The notes beneath the pieces are model-generated. The model did not search any database. It had not been told where the DNA came from and worked only from the letters and a program-made list of their open reading frames with translations. Shown one piece after another: positions 1-6,342 of a stretch of 6,953 nucleotides of DNA. The stretch's first letter is position 1. Each line of letters begins with the position of its first letter. Origin of the DNA: Flammeovirgaceae bacterium (lineage in GTDB: Bacteria; Bacteroidota; Bacteroidia; Cytophagales; Cyclobacteriaceae); the NCBI GenBank assembly GCA_022616575.1, contig JAKEEN010000169.1, forward strand, positions 1 to 6,953, written 5' to 3'. The position numbers and the translations under genes were made by a program.

Positions 1-140
1 AGCCAGTCTTGCTGCCTGATCAGGTCTTCGATGGCTTTAATTTCAGTAGGGGTAAGAACGGTATCTGACCAAACCTGGTAGAAAATCGGAAGGAATATAT
101 AAAGGTTTGGATTCTTTTGGAGTTGTGGTGATCCTAACAT
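1..140 (-). CDS. N-terminal fragment, possible acyl-CoA oxidase/dehydrogenase (runs off left edge)
   Basis: The minus strand is open from an ATG at 138-140 to the window edge, giving 46 complete codons and no stop. The frame is also open upstream to a TAG at 198-200, but 138-140 is the only ATG in it. The peptide begins MLGSPQLQKNPNLYIF and continues with FLPIFYQVWSD, then LTPTEIKAIEDLI and QQDWL. The pattern of a 'LP.fY.vWsD..LTp.Ei' segment followed by an amphipathic helix resembles, from memory, the TerB-like start of large acyl-CoA oxidases/dehydrogenases in Bacteroidota, which act in fatty-acid beta-oxidation. No catalytic or FAD-binding part is present, so the product is a family-level guess. 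There is no clear Shine-Dalgarno, which is usual in this phylum. The gene is divergent from the one at 334. Coding is more certain than function. Confidence 0.45.
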   Translation of the reverse strand, partial: MLGSPQLQKNPNLYIFLPIFYQVWSDTVLTPTEIKAIEDLIRQQDW

Positions 141-190
141 AATAAATGAGAGTGGGTGTTCATAAATGTACAAAGGATTCTCAGCAAATT

Positions 191-222
191 TAATTGCCTA
201 GTTAAAACTTAATAAGCAATTA
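191..222. repeat. Inverted repeat in divergent intergenic region
   Basis: TAATTGC (191-197) and GCAATTA (216-222) are perfect 7-bp inverted arms separated by 18 AT-rich bases. The site lies between two divergently oriented genes, upstream of both. It could be an operator for a dimeric regulator, but arms this short in AT-rich DNA can arise by chance. I saw no convincing TTG/TAnnTTTG promoter pair in 141-333 for either gene. Confidence 0.3.
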
Positions 223-333
223 CCTCATCCATAGAAACGTTACCGTTGGTGTAAACCCCGCTGCATTTCATCAATTTAACCATCAAAATTGTAACTAATC
301 AATGCAGTCGGAGTATATCCACTAAACTAACCT

Positions 334-2982
334 ATGAAATTTCTCGCCTGTGTCTTGATATTATCAATCAGCGTTAGCCTGGCAAAGGCACAGAACGATT
401 CAATTAAATCATATACAACCGCACCGGTTGTTGGCGAACCTCCAATTATAGACGGAAAACTTGATGATGCTGCATGGGAGTTAGTGCCCTGGGGTGGTGG
501 TGATTTTAAAGAACGTGAACCCGATGCCGGTACTGAGCCGTCTGCTCAAACGAAATTCAAGATCCTTTACGATGCCAAAAGTCTGTACTTACTATTCAGG
601 TGCCTTGATCCGGAGCCCGATAAGATTGTCAGACGCATGTCAAGACGGGATGGGTTTGATGGCGACTTTGTTGAAATAAATATTGACAGCTATTACGATA
701 AACGTACTGCCTTCTCATTTACATCTTCTGTTTCTGGTGTAAAGGGGGATGAATATGTTTCAAACAATGGTGATAACTGGGATGCCAGTTGGGACCCAAT
801 CTGGTATCTGCAAACCAGTATTGATGCAGAAGGATGGATAGCAGAACTAAGAATTCCTTTGAGCCAACTTCGGTTTGCCGGCAAACCCGAACATGTGTGG
901 GGTATCCAGGTGATGAGGCATTTCTTTAGAAATAAGGAACGTTCAAATTGGCAGTATATACCACCAGGTTCACCGGGATGGGTTCACTTGTTCGGAGAGT
1001 TGAGAGGAATTAAAGGTATTAAGCCACAGAAGCAATTGGAAATTCAGCCATACGTGGTTGCTAAGGCGGAAACATTTCAGGAACAAGAAAATAATCCTTA
1101 TGCTACGGGTAGTTCCACGGGTCTTGATGTTGGCCTGGATGCAAAAATCGGTTTGACGAGCGATATCACGCTTGACCTTACGGTAAATCCTGACTTTGGA
1201 CAAGTCGAGGCTGACCCTTCGCAGGTTAACCTTACTGCTTTCGAACTTTTCTTCCGTGAACAAAGGCCGTTCTTTATTGAAGGGAATAATACGTTGAATT
1301 TTCCCGTCACTCAAAATAGTGATAATAACCTTTTTTACTCCAGACGAGTTGGCAGAAAACCTCAGGGAAGAGTTAATGTTGATGAACAAACAGACTCCGT
1401 TGAGCATGAATATGTTAAACCAATCAGTCGCACAACGATTCTGGGTGCGGCTAAATTGACCGGCAAAAATAGAAGCGGATTTTCATGGGGCATTCTGGAA
1501 AGCATTACATCAAGGGAATTTGCAGAGGTTGATAGTCTTGGAGCGGATGGAAATCATTATAAAAGAAAACAATTGATTGAGCCCCTCACAAACTATTTTG
1601 TGGCACGCGCCCAGCAAGACATTCATAAAGGCAATACGGTGGTAGGAGCCATGTTTACGGCCGCCAACCGTGAGAAAGCAAATGTATCCGGCTTGGATTT
1701 ACTTCACAGGGAAGCCTATTCGGGTGGTGTCGATTTACTTCACAATTTTTATAATAGAAAGTTTTACATCAGTGGAAGAGGTGTTGTAAGCCAGGTGAAA
1801 GGAAGTAGAGAAGCAATCAGCAGAACGCAGACATCATCGGTTCGATACTTTCAACGGCCAAATAATAAACACACAACATTTGATTCCACAAGAACTTCAC
1901 TGACAGGTACGGGTGGACAATTAATGGTAGGGAAACGGAGTGGAAGGTTAATTGGTGATCTCGCTTTTGTCTGGCAGTCTCCTGAACTGGAATTAAACGA
2001 CCTCGGGTTCATGTCTCAAACTGATTACTACTCCCAATGGTTCTGGATGCAATACCGCGTGCTGAATCCCAAGGGAATTACACGTTCGCAACGGTACAAC
2101 ATTAATCAGTGGATCGACCATGATTTTGGAGGCAGGAACCTCAATGAAGGTTATAATGTAAACATGCATTGGGAGTTTAAAAACTTCTGGCAGGCAGGTA
2201 CAGGCTTTACATACAATGTGCGAAGTGCTTCGAATGCCGATTTGCGGGGAGGACCATCCATCAAGTACCCCGGATCTGATTATTACTGGATGTATGTGAA
2301 TTCGGATTCGAGAAAGAAATTCTACGTATCCATTAACCCGGAGTTTGGATTCGGGCATCAGAACTATTCGCGCAGTATGTATATCGGTATGAGCTTTACA
2401 TACAGACCTATCAATGCCCTGAATTTGTCTGTATCGCCAAGTTTTAATGGCAACAAGTATGAACTACAATATGTAGGTACGAGTCCCACTGATGAAAATG
2501 AGGATAAGTATGTGATGGCTGAAATTGATCAGTCCACCGTGCGTGTAGTATTGCGCGCTACCTTTATGGTGACGCCCAATCTTTCCATTCAATATTATGG
2601 ACAGCCGTTCGGTACAAAAGGTAATTATTCTGATTTTAAATTTGTTACCGATGCCAATGCTTCAGAGTTAAAGAACAGGTTCCAAAAGATTGAGGATGCG
2701 TGGCTTACATTAAATAATGGGGAATACCAGGTAGATGATGATGGTGATACCAATACTGATTACAGATTCTATAACCCTAATTTTAACTTCGGCCAGTTTC
2801 GCTCCAACATGGTTGTGCGTTGGGAATATATTCCAGGCTCTACACTTTTTCTTGTCTGGACCCGGGAAAGAAATGGTGATTTTAAGGGACCCGGAGGAAA
2901 TGTAATTGACAGGTATTTTGACTTCAATGAAAAGGGATATAATGTTTTCCTGATCAAGTTTACCTACCGCTTTGTACTCTGA
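334..2982 (+). CDS. Exported CBM9-like / DUF5916 domain protein, probable outer-membrane beta-barrel
   Basis: This 882-residue protein has a signal peptide (residues 1-19, hydrophobic core followed by AKA before Q20), so it leaves the cytoplasm by Sec. Residues ~34-225 form a CBM9-like domain (family of PF06452), opened by IIDGKLDDAAW at 38-48. The rest matches the DUF5916 pattern. NPDFGQVEADP at 285-295 and RPFFIEG at 311-317 are its hallmark segments. Near the C-terminus come an Asp-rich stretch (DDDGDTNTD), FNFGQFRSN and WEYIPGSTLFLVW. The many alternating aromatic strands and the final FTYRFVL suggest a beta-barrel in the outer membrane. The length is normal for the family and both ends are intact. 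No biochemical function is established for DUF5916; a glycan ligand is only suggested by the CBM9-like fold. No TonB box, plug or SusD-like partner is visible. It is monocistronic here and convergent with the ABC-F gene. Confidence 0.93.
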   Translation: MKFLACVLILSISVSLAKAQNDSIKSYTTAPVVGEPPIIDGKLDDAAWELVPWGGGDFKEREPDAGTEPSAQTKFKILYDAKSLYLLFRCLDPEPDKIVRRMSRRDGFDGDFVEINIDSYYDKRTAFSFTSSVSGVKGDEYVSNNGDNWDASWDPIWYLQTSIDAEGWIAELRIPLSQLRFAGKPEHVWGIQVMRHFFRNKERSNWQYIPPGSPGWVHLFGELRGIKGIKPQKQLEIQPYVVAKAETFQEQENNPYATGSSTGLDVGLDAKIGLTSDITLDLTVNPDFGQVEADPSQVNLTAFELFFREQRPFFIEGNNTLNFPVTQNSDNNLFYSRRVGRKPQGRVNVDEQTDSVEHEYVKPISRTTILGAAKLTGKNRSGFSWGILESITSREFAEVDSLGADGNHYKRKQLIEPLTNYFVARAQQDIHKGNTVVGAMFTAANREKANVSGLDLLHREAYSGGVDLLHNFYNRKFYISGRGVVSQVKGSREAISRTQTSSVRYFQRPNNKHTTFDSTRTSLTGTGGQLMVGKRSGRLIGDLAFVWQSPELELNDLGFMSQTDYYSQWFWMQYRVLNPKGITRSQRYNINQWIDHDFGGRNLNEGYNVNMHWEFKNFWQAGTGFTYNVRSASNADLRGGPSIKYPGSDYYWMYVNSDSRKKFYVSINPEFGFGHQNYSRSMYIGMSFTYRPINALNLSVSPSFNGNKYELQYVGTSPTDENEDKYVMAEIDQSTVRVVLRATFMVTPNLSIQYYGQPFGTKGNYSDFKFVTDANASELKNRFQKIEDAWLTLNNGEYQVDDDGDTNTDYRFYNPNFNFGQFRSNMVVRWEYIPGSTLFLVWTRERNGDFKGPGGNVIDRYFDFNEKGYNVFLIKFTYRFVL

Positions 2983-2999
2983 AATTCAAAATTTGAAAT

Positions 3000-3015
3000 A
3001 TTTGAAATTTGAAAT
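3000..3015. repeat. Left copy of 16-bp direct repeat (ATTTGAA x2 + AT)
   Basis: This is two tandem ATTTGAA heptamers plus AT, identical to 3370-3385. A further related unit lies just upstream (2991-2999), and TTCAAA-A-TTTGAA at 2985-2997 forms a weak 6-bp hairpin after the DUF5916 stop codon. The two copies sit directly outside the repeat-like element at 3016-3369. Confidence 0.75.
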
Positions 3016-3049
3016 CACTACTGTCCGGTAAAAGAGTTTAGAAGTAGTG
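3016..3049. repeat. Hairpin at left end of the element
   Basis: CACTACT (3016-3022) and AGTAGTG (3043-3049) are perfect 7-bp inverted arms around a 20-base loop that contains the TGTCCGG end motif. The hairpin begins exactly where the left 16-bp direct repeat stops, which supports 3016 as an element edge. Confidence 0.5.
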
Positions 3050-3186
3050 CTTAAGTTTTTTAATTGCTGCTTTTGGAAGAAAGTGGTGCGGTGGGCTGTG
3101 AACGAAAGCGCGGCCCATCCGGGCAAGCGCGGAGGACGCGGTTGGCGCGGGTAGAATGGGCTTTTTCGTTCTGCCTTTTTCTTTTG

Positions 3187-3220
3187 TTTCTTTTCTTTTG
3201 GGCAAGCAAAAGAAAAGAAA
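3187..3220. repeat. Perfect 14-bp homopyrimidine/homopurine-type hairpin
   Basis: TTTCTTTTCTTTTG (3187-3200) is followed by a 6-base loop GGCAAG and its exact reverse complement CAAAAGAAAAGAAA (3207-3220). An outer pair, TTCTGC (3169-3174) and GCAGAA (3228-3233), can extend the stem around an asymmetric internal loop of 12 and 7 bases. The arms are almost pure pyrimidine and pure purine. An RNA hairpin here could slow or end transcription from either side. It is not a classic intrinsic terminator, because the stem is A/U-rich and has no terminal U-run. Confidence 0.7.
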
Positions 3221-3369
3221 GTAATGAGCAGAATTCTTTGAAAACAGAGAAGCGAAATAAGAGCTAATAAAAAATGTGGACATTACATTTGACAAAAGGT
3301 ACTAAACCGTCTTTAATTAGTAGAATTATTGATTTGCATGCGATTTACATTTTTAGCCGGACAACAATG

Positions 3370-3385
3370 ATTTGAAATTTGAAAT
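3370..3385. repeat. Right copy of 16-bp direct repeat (ATTTGAA x2 + AT)
   Basis: Identical to 3000-3015 and in the same orientation. It ends one base before the ABC-F stop codon (TAA on the minus strand, 3387-3389). Either the element inserted next to this repeat or the repeat travels with it. Confidence 0.75.
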
Positions 3386-3386
3386 T

Positions 3387-5027
3387 TTAAACTTGTACCC
3401 GTTCAATCTCTTTGAGGTTCTCCAGTTTTTTGTTCCTCAAAAAGCCATTGATGTCTTCAAAGTGTTCGCGCACCCGTTTGTTTCCGAATTCAAAAACTTT
3501 ATCAGCAAGTCCATCGAGGAAGTCCCGGTCGTGAGATACCAGGATTAAGGTTCCATCAAACGCTTTCAGGGCATCTTTCAGGATATCTTTGGTTTTGATG
3601 TCGAGGTGGTTGGTAGGTTCATCCAGTATCAACAGGTTCACGGGTTGAAGTAAGAGCTTAATCATCGCCAGGCGCGTGCGCTCTCCGCCTGACAATACTT
3701 TCACTTTTTTCTCAATGGTGTCACCACTAAACATAAAAGCACCGAGGATATCTTTAATTTTTGTTCTGATATCACCTTCGGCAATCTGATCGATGGTTTG
3801 AAAAACAGTGAGGTCACCTTCGAGGAGCGAGGCCTGATTTTGTGCGAAGTAACCAATCATACAATTATGACCGGGTTGCAATCGCCCATCAAAATCAATT
3901 TCGCCCATGATGGCTTTTACCATAGTGGATTTACCTTCACCATTCTTACCGACAAACGCTACCTTTTCACCACGGGCAATCGTCATCGAAACATCTTTAA
4001 ACACCAGATGGTCGTCATAATGTTTGGTCATGCCATCCACAATAACCGGATAGTTACCGGAGCGTGGTGCAGGAGGGAATTTCAGATTGAGTGATGATGT
4101 ATCTACTTCATCTACCTGAACGAGCTCCATCTTCTCCAACATTTTCACCCGCGACTGTACCTGCAGCGTTTTAGAATAGGTGCCCTTAAATCGCTCAATA
4201 AATGCAGTGATATCGGCAATCTCTTTTTGCTGGTCGTCAAAATGTTTTTGCTGTTGCTCGCGTCTCTCCTTGCGGAGTTGCAGGTAATGTGAATAGTTAG
4301 TCTTGTAATCGTAAATACGGCCCATTGTTATTTCTATGGTGCGATTGGTTAGGTTATCAACAAAGGCCTTGTCGTGACTAATGACGATTACTGCTTTTGC
4401 GCTGGTCTTCAGAAATTCTTCCAGCCACTGCACTGACTCAATGTCAAGGTGGTTAGTAGGTTCATCCAATAAAATCAGATCAGGTTTCTGAAGAAGTATT
4501 TTCGCCAACTCAATACGCATGCGCCAGCCTCCGCTGAATTCACTGGTAGGTCGCGCAAAATCAGATCGTAAGAAGCCAAGTCCCAACAGGGTCTTCTCTA
4601 TTTCGGCATCGAAATTAATATCCTCAATGTTGTAATACTTTTCGCTTAGCTCAGAGACCTGCTCAATAATTTTGCTGTACTCATCCGATTCGTAATCCGT
4701 GCGCGTCTCCAATTGAAGATTGAGTTCGTCAATCTGCTTTTTCATATCCAATATTTTTGAAAAGGCTTTGGAGGCTTCTTCAAATACGGAACATTTATCT
4801 TCGGTTAGTAAATGCTGTGGCAAATAGGAGATGATTGCGTCTTTAGGTGCAGAAACTTTTCCTCGGGTAGGTTTCGTGGCCCCGGCAATGATTTTAAGCA
4901 GGGTAGATTTTCCGGCTCCGTTTTTACCCATCAGGGCAATGCGGTCGTTTTCGTTAATGTTAAAGGTAATGTCGCTAAACAGGGTAGTACCGCTAAATTC
5001 AACGGTAGCTGCGTCAACTGAGATCAT
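3387..5027 (-). CDS. ABC-F family ATPase (ribosome-associated, YbiT/Uup-like)
   Basis: A 546-residue soluble protein with two ABC ATPase domains and no membrane segment. Domain 1 has Walker A GKNGAGKST (34-42), signature FSGGW (164-168), Walker B LILLDEP (184-190) and the H-switch SHD (217-219). Domain 2 has GKNGEGKST (360-368), LSGGE (445-449), LLILDEP (465-471) and SHD (498-500). All catalytic residues are present. The charged helical linker between them (~240-320, with LRKERREQQQKHFDDQQKE) matches the P-site tRNA-interaction motif region of ABC-F proteins. These bind the ribosomal E site and act on stalled or antibiotic-blocked translation. The linker is of ordinary length, so housekeeping translation is more likely than antibiotic protection; this is inference. 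The short C-terminal tail lacks the long Uup-type coiled coil. The ATG at 5025-5027 gives the expected start just before the first ABC strand. A promoter lies right upstream. Confidence 0.95.
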   Translation of the reverse strand: MISVDAATVEFSGTTLFSDITFNINENDRIALMGKNGAGKSTLLKIIAGATKPTRGKVSAPKDAIISYLPQHLLTEDKCSVFEEASKAFSKILDMKKQIDELNLQLETRTDYESDEYSKIIEQVSELSEKYYNIEDINFDAEIEKTLLGLGFLRSDFARPTSEFSGGWRMRIELAKILLQKPDLILLDEPTNHLDIESVQWLEEFLKTSAKAVIVISHDKAFVDNLTNRTIEITMGRIYDYKTNYSHYLQLRKERREQQQKHFDDQQKEIADITAFIERFKGTYSKTLQVQSRVKMLEKMELVQVDEVDTSSLNLKFPPAPRSGNYPVIVDGMTKHYDDHLVFKDVSMTIARGEKVAFVGKNGEGKSTMVKAIMGEIDFDGRLQPGHNCMIGYFAQNQASLLEGDLTVFQTIDQIAEGDIRTKIKDILGAFMFSGDTIEKKVKVLSGGERTRLAMIKLLLQPVNLLILDEPTNHLDIKTKDILKDALKAFDGTLILVSHDRDFLDGLADKVFEFGNKRVREHFEDINGFLRNKKLENLKEIERVQV

Positions 5028-5047
5028 GATCGGTTAAAATAAGGGCG

Positions 5048-5055
5048 CAAAGATA
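5048..5055 (-). promoter_or_regulatory. Bacteroidota-type -7 box for the ABC-F gene
   Basis: On the minus strand TATCTTTG exactly fits the TAnnTTTG -7 consensus of Bacteroidota primary sigma factors. A TTG (minus strand, 5081-5079) lies 23 bases upstream, slightly more than the usual ~19-21 for the -33 element. Transcription would begin near 5040, leaving a leader of only about 10-15 bases before the ATG at 5027. Such short leaders without Shine-Dalgarno are common in the phylum. Confidence 0.6.
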
Positions 5056-5086
5056 AAAAAAATGACCATCGACAGGCCCAAGCCTG
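5055..5086 (-). terminator. Candidate terminator after the DUF4407 gene
   Basis: Reading the minus strand, CAGGC-TTGG-GCCTG (5086-5073) is a perfect 5-bp stem with a 4-base loop, followed after 10 bases by a run of eight T (5062-5055). The gap between stem and T-run is longer than in a classic intrinsic terminator. An alternative weak GGCC/GGTC stem would sit closer to the T-run. It begins 18 bases past the DUF4407 stop codon and overlaps the upstream part of the ABC-F promoter, so the two genes are probably transcribed separately. Confidence 0.35.
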
Positions 5087-5103
5087 ATAAAGTTTCTAGA
5101 GTG

Positions 5104-6153
5104 CTAAGGATTGACAAGTTTCTCCAACCTTTTTGAAACAAATTCCTGATCCTGGCCGGCTAGTTTGGCGGTTTGTTCCCTCACCTTTGACACTATGACG
5201 GCCATTTCTTCAATTTCAGAGCAGGCAGATTTGTGTTCTTCTACTTTAAGAAGATTGTCGTATGGACCCTTAGAGGAAATAAGTTTTACAAAAATGGGCG
5301 CTGTCTCTACCATTATAAATAAGAGAATGATAAACAGATTGGCCAACCAAATAGCATCACTTTGTTGCGTGAGCCGATTTAGCGCCTCTAACCTGGCTGC
5401 AGGCCCATTCATTTTTTTATGTGTCAATAACTGAAGTTCAGAATTCAGGAGTGAACCCTGAAGAGTGATAGTCATTTCGTGCTCAATTATTTTTTGGTTA
5501 TTGATATTCGTCAGTGATTGCAACTCGTGTTGTGCCTGCTCTGCATCGGCCTTCTTGATTTTATAAATGGGGCCGAGGTTTTTCTTTTTACTTCCCCCGG
5601 TTCCGTCTGCTTCTTGTTGGGCAAGTATTGCCAGTTTGTCTCTTTTGATGGCCTGGCTTTGTATTTCATTTTTCAGTCCGGCTATTTTTGAATCCAATTG
5701 AGTAAGCGCAGGTTTATATCGGGATCGTATTCCCTCTTCTTGCATGGCAAATGCTTGTTGCTCCATCACGATCAGCTCCGGTTCAATTTCCTTTTCAAAG
5801 ATTTTTAATTCGAGAGGCTTCGCGATCACTATAGAAATCATAATAGCTAATAGAAGGCGCGGGAGTGCTGTTAAAATTTCTTTGTATGGGTTCCCATTTT
5901 TTCGCATACTGGAAACGATGTACCGGTCTAAATTGAAGATCATCAAACCCCAGAGAATACCAATGAGTGATCCTATCCAGATTGAATCGAAGACTGTATA
6001 TAGGGCATACGCTGCAGCCAATGCAGCAAATAATCCGGTAAAGAAAATAGTGGTGCCAATTCCAGAATACTTACTTTTTTCTGATGGGCATTTTTCAAGG
6101 ATTGACAAATCGGCACCGGAGCAGTGCAAGAAAAATTGGATGAGTCTCTGCAT
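5104..6153 (-). CDS. DUF4407 domain membrane protein with long coiled coil
   Basis: The 349-residue product matches the DUF4407 family (PF14362): the N-terminal FFLHCSGAD (7-15), a helical hairpin, then LMIFNLDRYIVSSM (70-83). Predicted membrane helices are ~33-55, 58-75, 93-113 and 267-288. The basic loop between helices 2 and 3 (R84, K85, K91) places the N-terminus and that loop in the cytoplasm. The ~150 residues between helices 3 and 4 are then periplasmic. They are rich in E, K, Q and L, likely a coiled coil, and interrupted near 187-200 by a GTGGSKKKNLGPIYK segment that resembles a conserved family motif. The ~60-residue tail is cytoplasmic and helical. The length is typical for the family and both ends are intact. 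Function is unknown. The ATG at 6151-6153 fits the family's N-terminus; a short palindrome lies just upstream. It is divergent from the ABC transporter and upstream of ABC-F on the same strand. Confidence 0.9.
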   Translation of the reverse strand: MQRLIQFFLHCSGADLSILEKCPSEKSKYSGIGTTIFFTGLFAALAAAYALYTVFDSIWIGSLIGILWGLMIFNLDRYIVSSMRKNGNPYKEILTALPRLLLAIMISIVIAKPLELKIFEKEIEPELIVMEQQAFAMQEEGIRSRYKPALTQLDSKIAGLKNEIQSQAIKRDKLAILAQQEADGTGGSKKKNLGPIYKIKKADAEQAQHELQSLTNINNQKIIEHEMTITLQGSLLNSELQLLTHKKMNGPAARLEALNRLTQQSDAIWLANLFIILLFIMVETAPIFVKLISSKGPYDNLLKVEEHKSACSEIEEMAVIVSKVREQTAKLAGQDQEFVSKRLEKLVNP

Positions 6154-6155
6154 AA

Positions 6156-6168
6156 GACTGATTCAGTC
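6156..6168. promoter_or_regulatory. 13-bp perfect palindrome next to the DUF4407 start codon
   Basis: GACTGA-T-TCAGTC is a perfect inverted repeat (6-bp arms, 1-base centre) two bases upstream of the DUF4407 ATG. It occupies the place where a ribosome binding site would be. It could be an operator for a dimeric repressor. An RNA hairpin is unlikely with a one-base loop. A single copy in the window gives no further support. Confidence 0.3.
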
Positions 6169-6300
6169 AACTAATATGCCAGCAGCGTTACATTTCATTT
6201 CTTGGGTTAAAGGCTGCTTGTTATGCAATGAGTTGTGCATAAATGAACAGGTAAGGTGTTCAGTTTTTCTTCTTGAATATTTTATCATCAACCGAATTAT

Positions 6301-6308
6301 TATCTTTT
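6301..6308 (+). promoter_or_regulatory. Candidate -7 box for the ABC transporter gene
   Basis: TATCTTTT matches TAnnTTTG at all fixed positions but the last. A TTG at 6273-6275 lies 25 bases upstream, beyond the usual spacing, so the pair is weak. AGGAGG at 6309-6314 follows directly but is 28 bases from the ATG at 6343 and so is not its ribosome binding site. Confidence 0.3.
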
Positions 6309-6342
6309 AGGAGGTGTTTGAAAAAAGTTAAAGAGCCAGCCG

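Larger units (their letters stand above)
3016..3369. mobile_element. Putative non-autonomous repeat element (MITE- or IS-remnant-like), non-coding
   Basis: TGTCCGGTAAAA (3022-3033) and the reverse complement of 3351-3363, TGTCCGGCTAAAA, form terminal inverted repeats of 12-13 bp that differ by one inserted C. The interior is composite: a GC-rich stretch (~3085-3160) with repeated GCGCGG motifs, then a homopyrimidine/homopurine hairpin, then AT-rich DNA. No transposase or other credible protein is encoded. Open frames on either strand, such as 3064-3267 plus, give low-complexity products rich in F/L/K/R (for example LFFWASKRKE). I recall such translations recurring as spurious hypothetical proteins in many Bacteroidota genomes. 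Identical 16-bp direct repeats lie directly outside the element. Its boundaries are inferred from the end repeats and the flanking copies. It may be a mobile element, a decayed IS end pair, or a dispersed intergenic repeat acting as a 3'-end structure for the two convergent genes. Confidence 0.55.

Noticed and set aside
970..1407. 145-residue open frame on the minus strand
   Set aside because: It is antisense to the conserved DUF5916 core motifs (285-317 of that protein) and is a shadow frame.
3064..3267. 67-residue plus-strand frame and the overlapping 85-residue minus-strand frame (3038-3295)
   Set aside because: Both are low-complexity F/L/K/R-rich translations of the hairpin repeat, in opposite directions over the same DNA. 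This is a known kind of spurious call in Bacteroidota repeats, with no domain and no ribosome binding site.
3284..3291. TACATTTG, a perfect TAnnTTTG match on the plus strand inside the repeat element
   Set aside because: There is no TTG at a suitable upstream distance and no gene downstream on that strand; it would fire antisense into the ABC-F gene. A chance match in AT-rich DNA is likely.
3387..5027. ABC-F protein as an antibiotic-resistance determinant or as part of the adjacent ABC exporter
   Set aside because: The linker is of ordinary length, there is no regulatory leader, and ABC-F proteins have no membrane partner. The neighbouring exporter is on the other strand beyond DUF4407.
5744..6310. 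188-residue open frame on the plus strand
   Set aside because: It lies almost entirely antisense to the DUF4407 gene, whose protein is clearly recognisable, and it shows no domain of its own.
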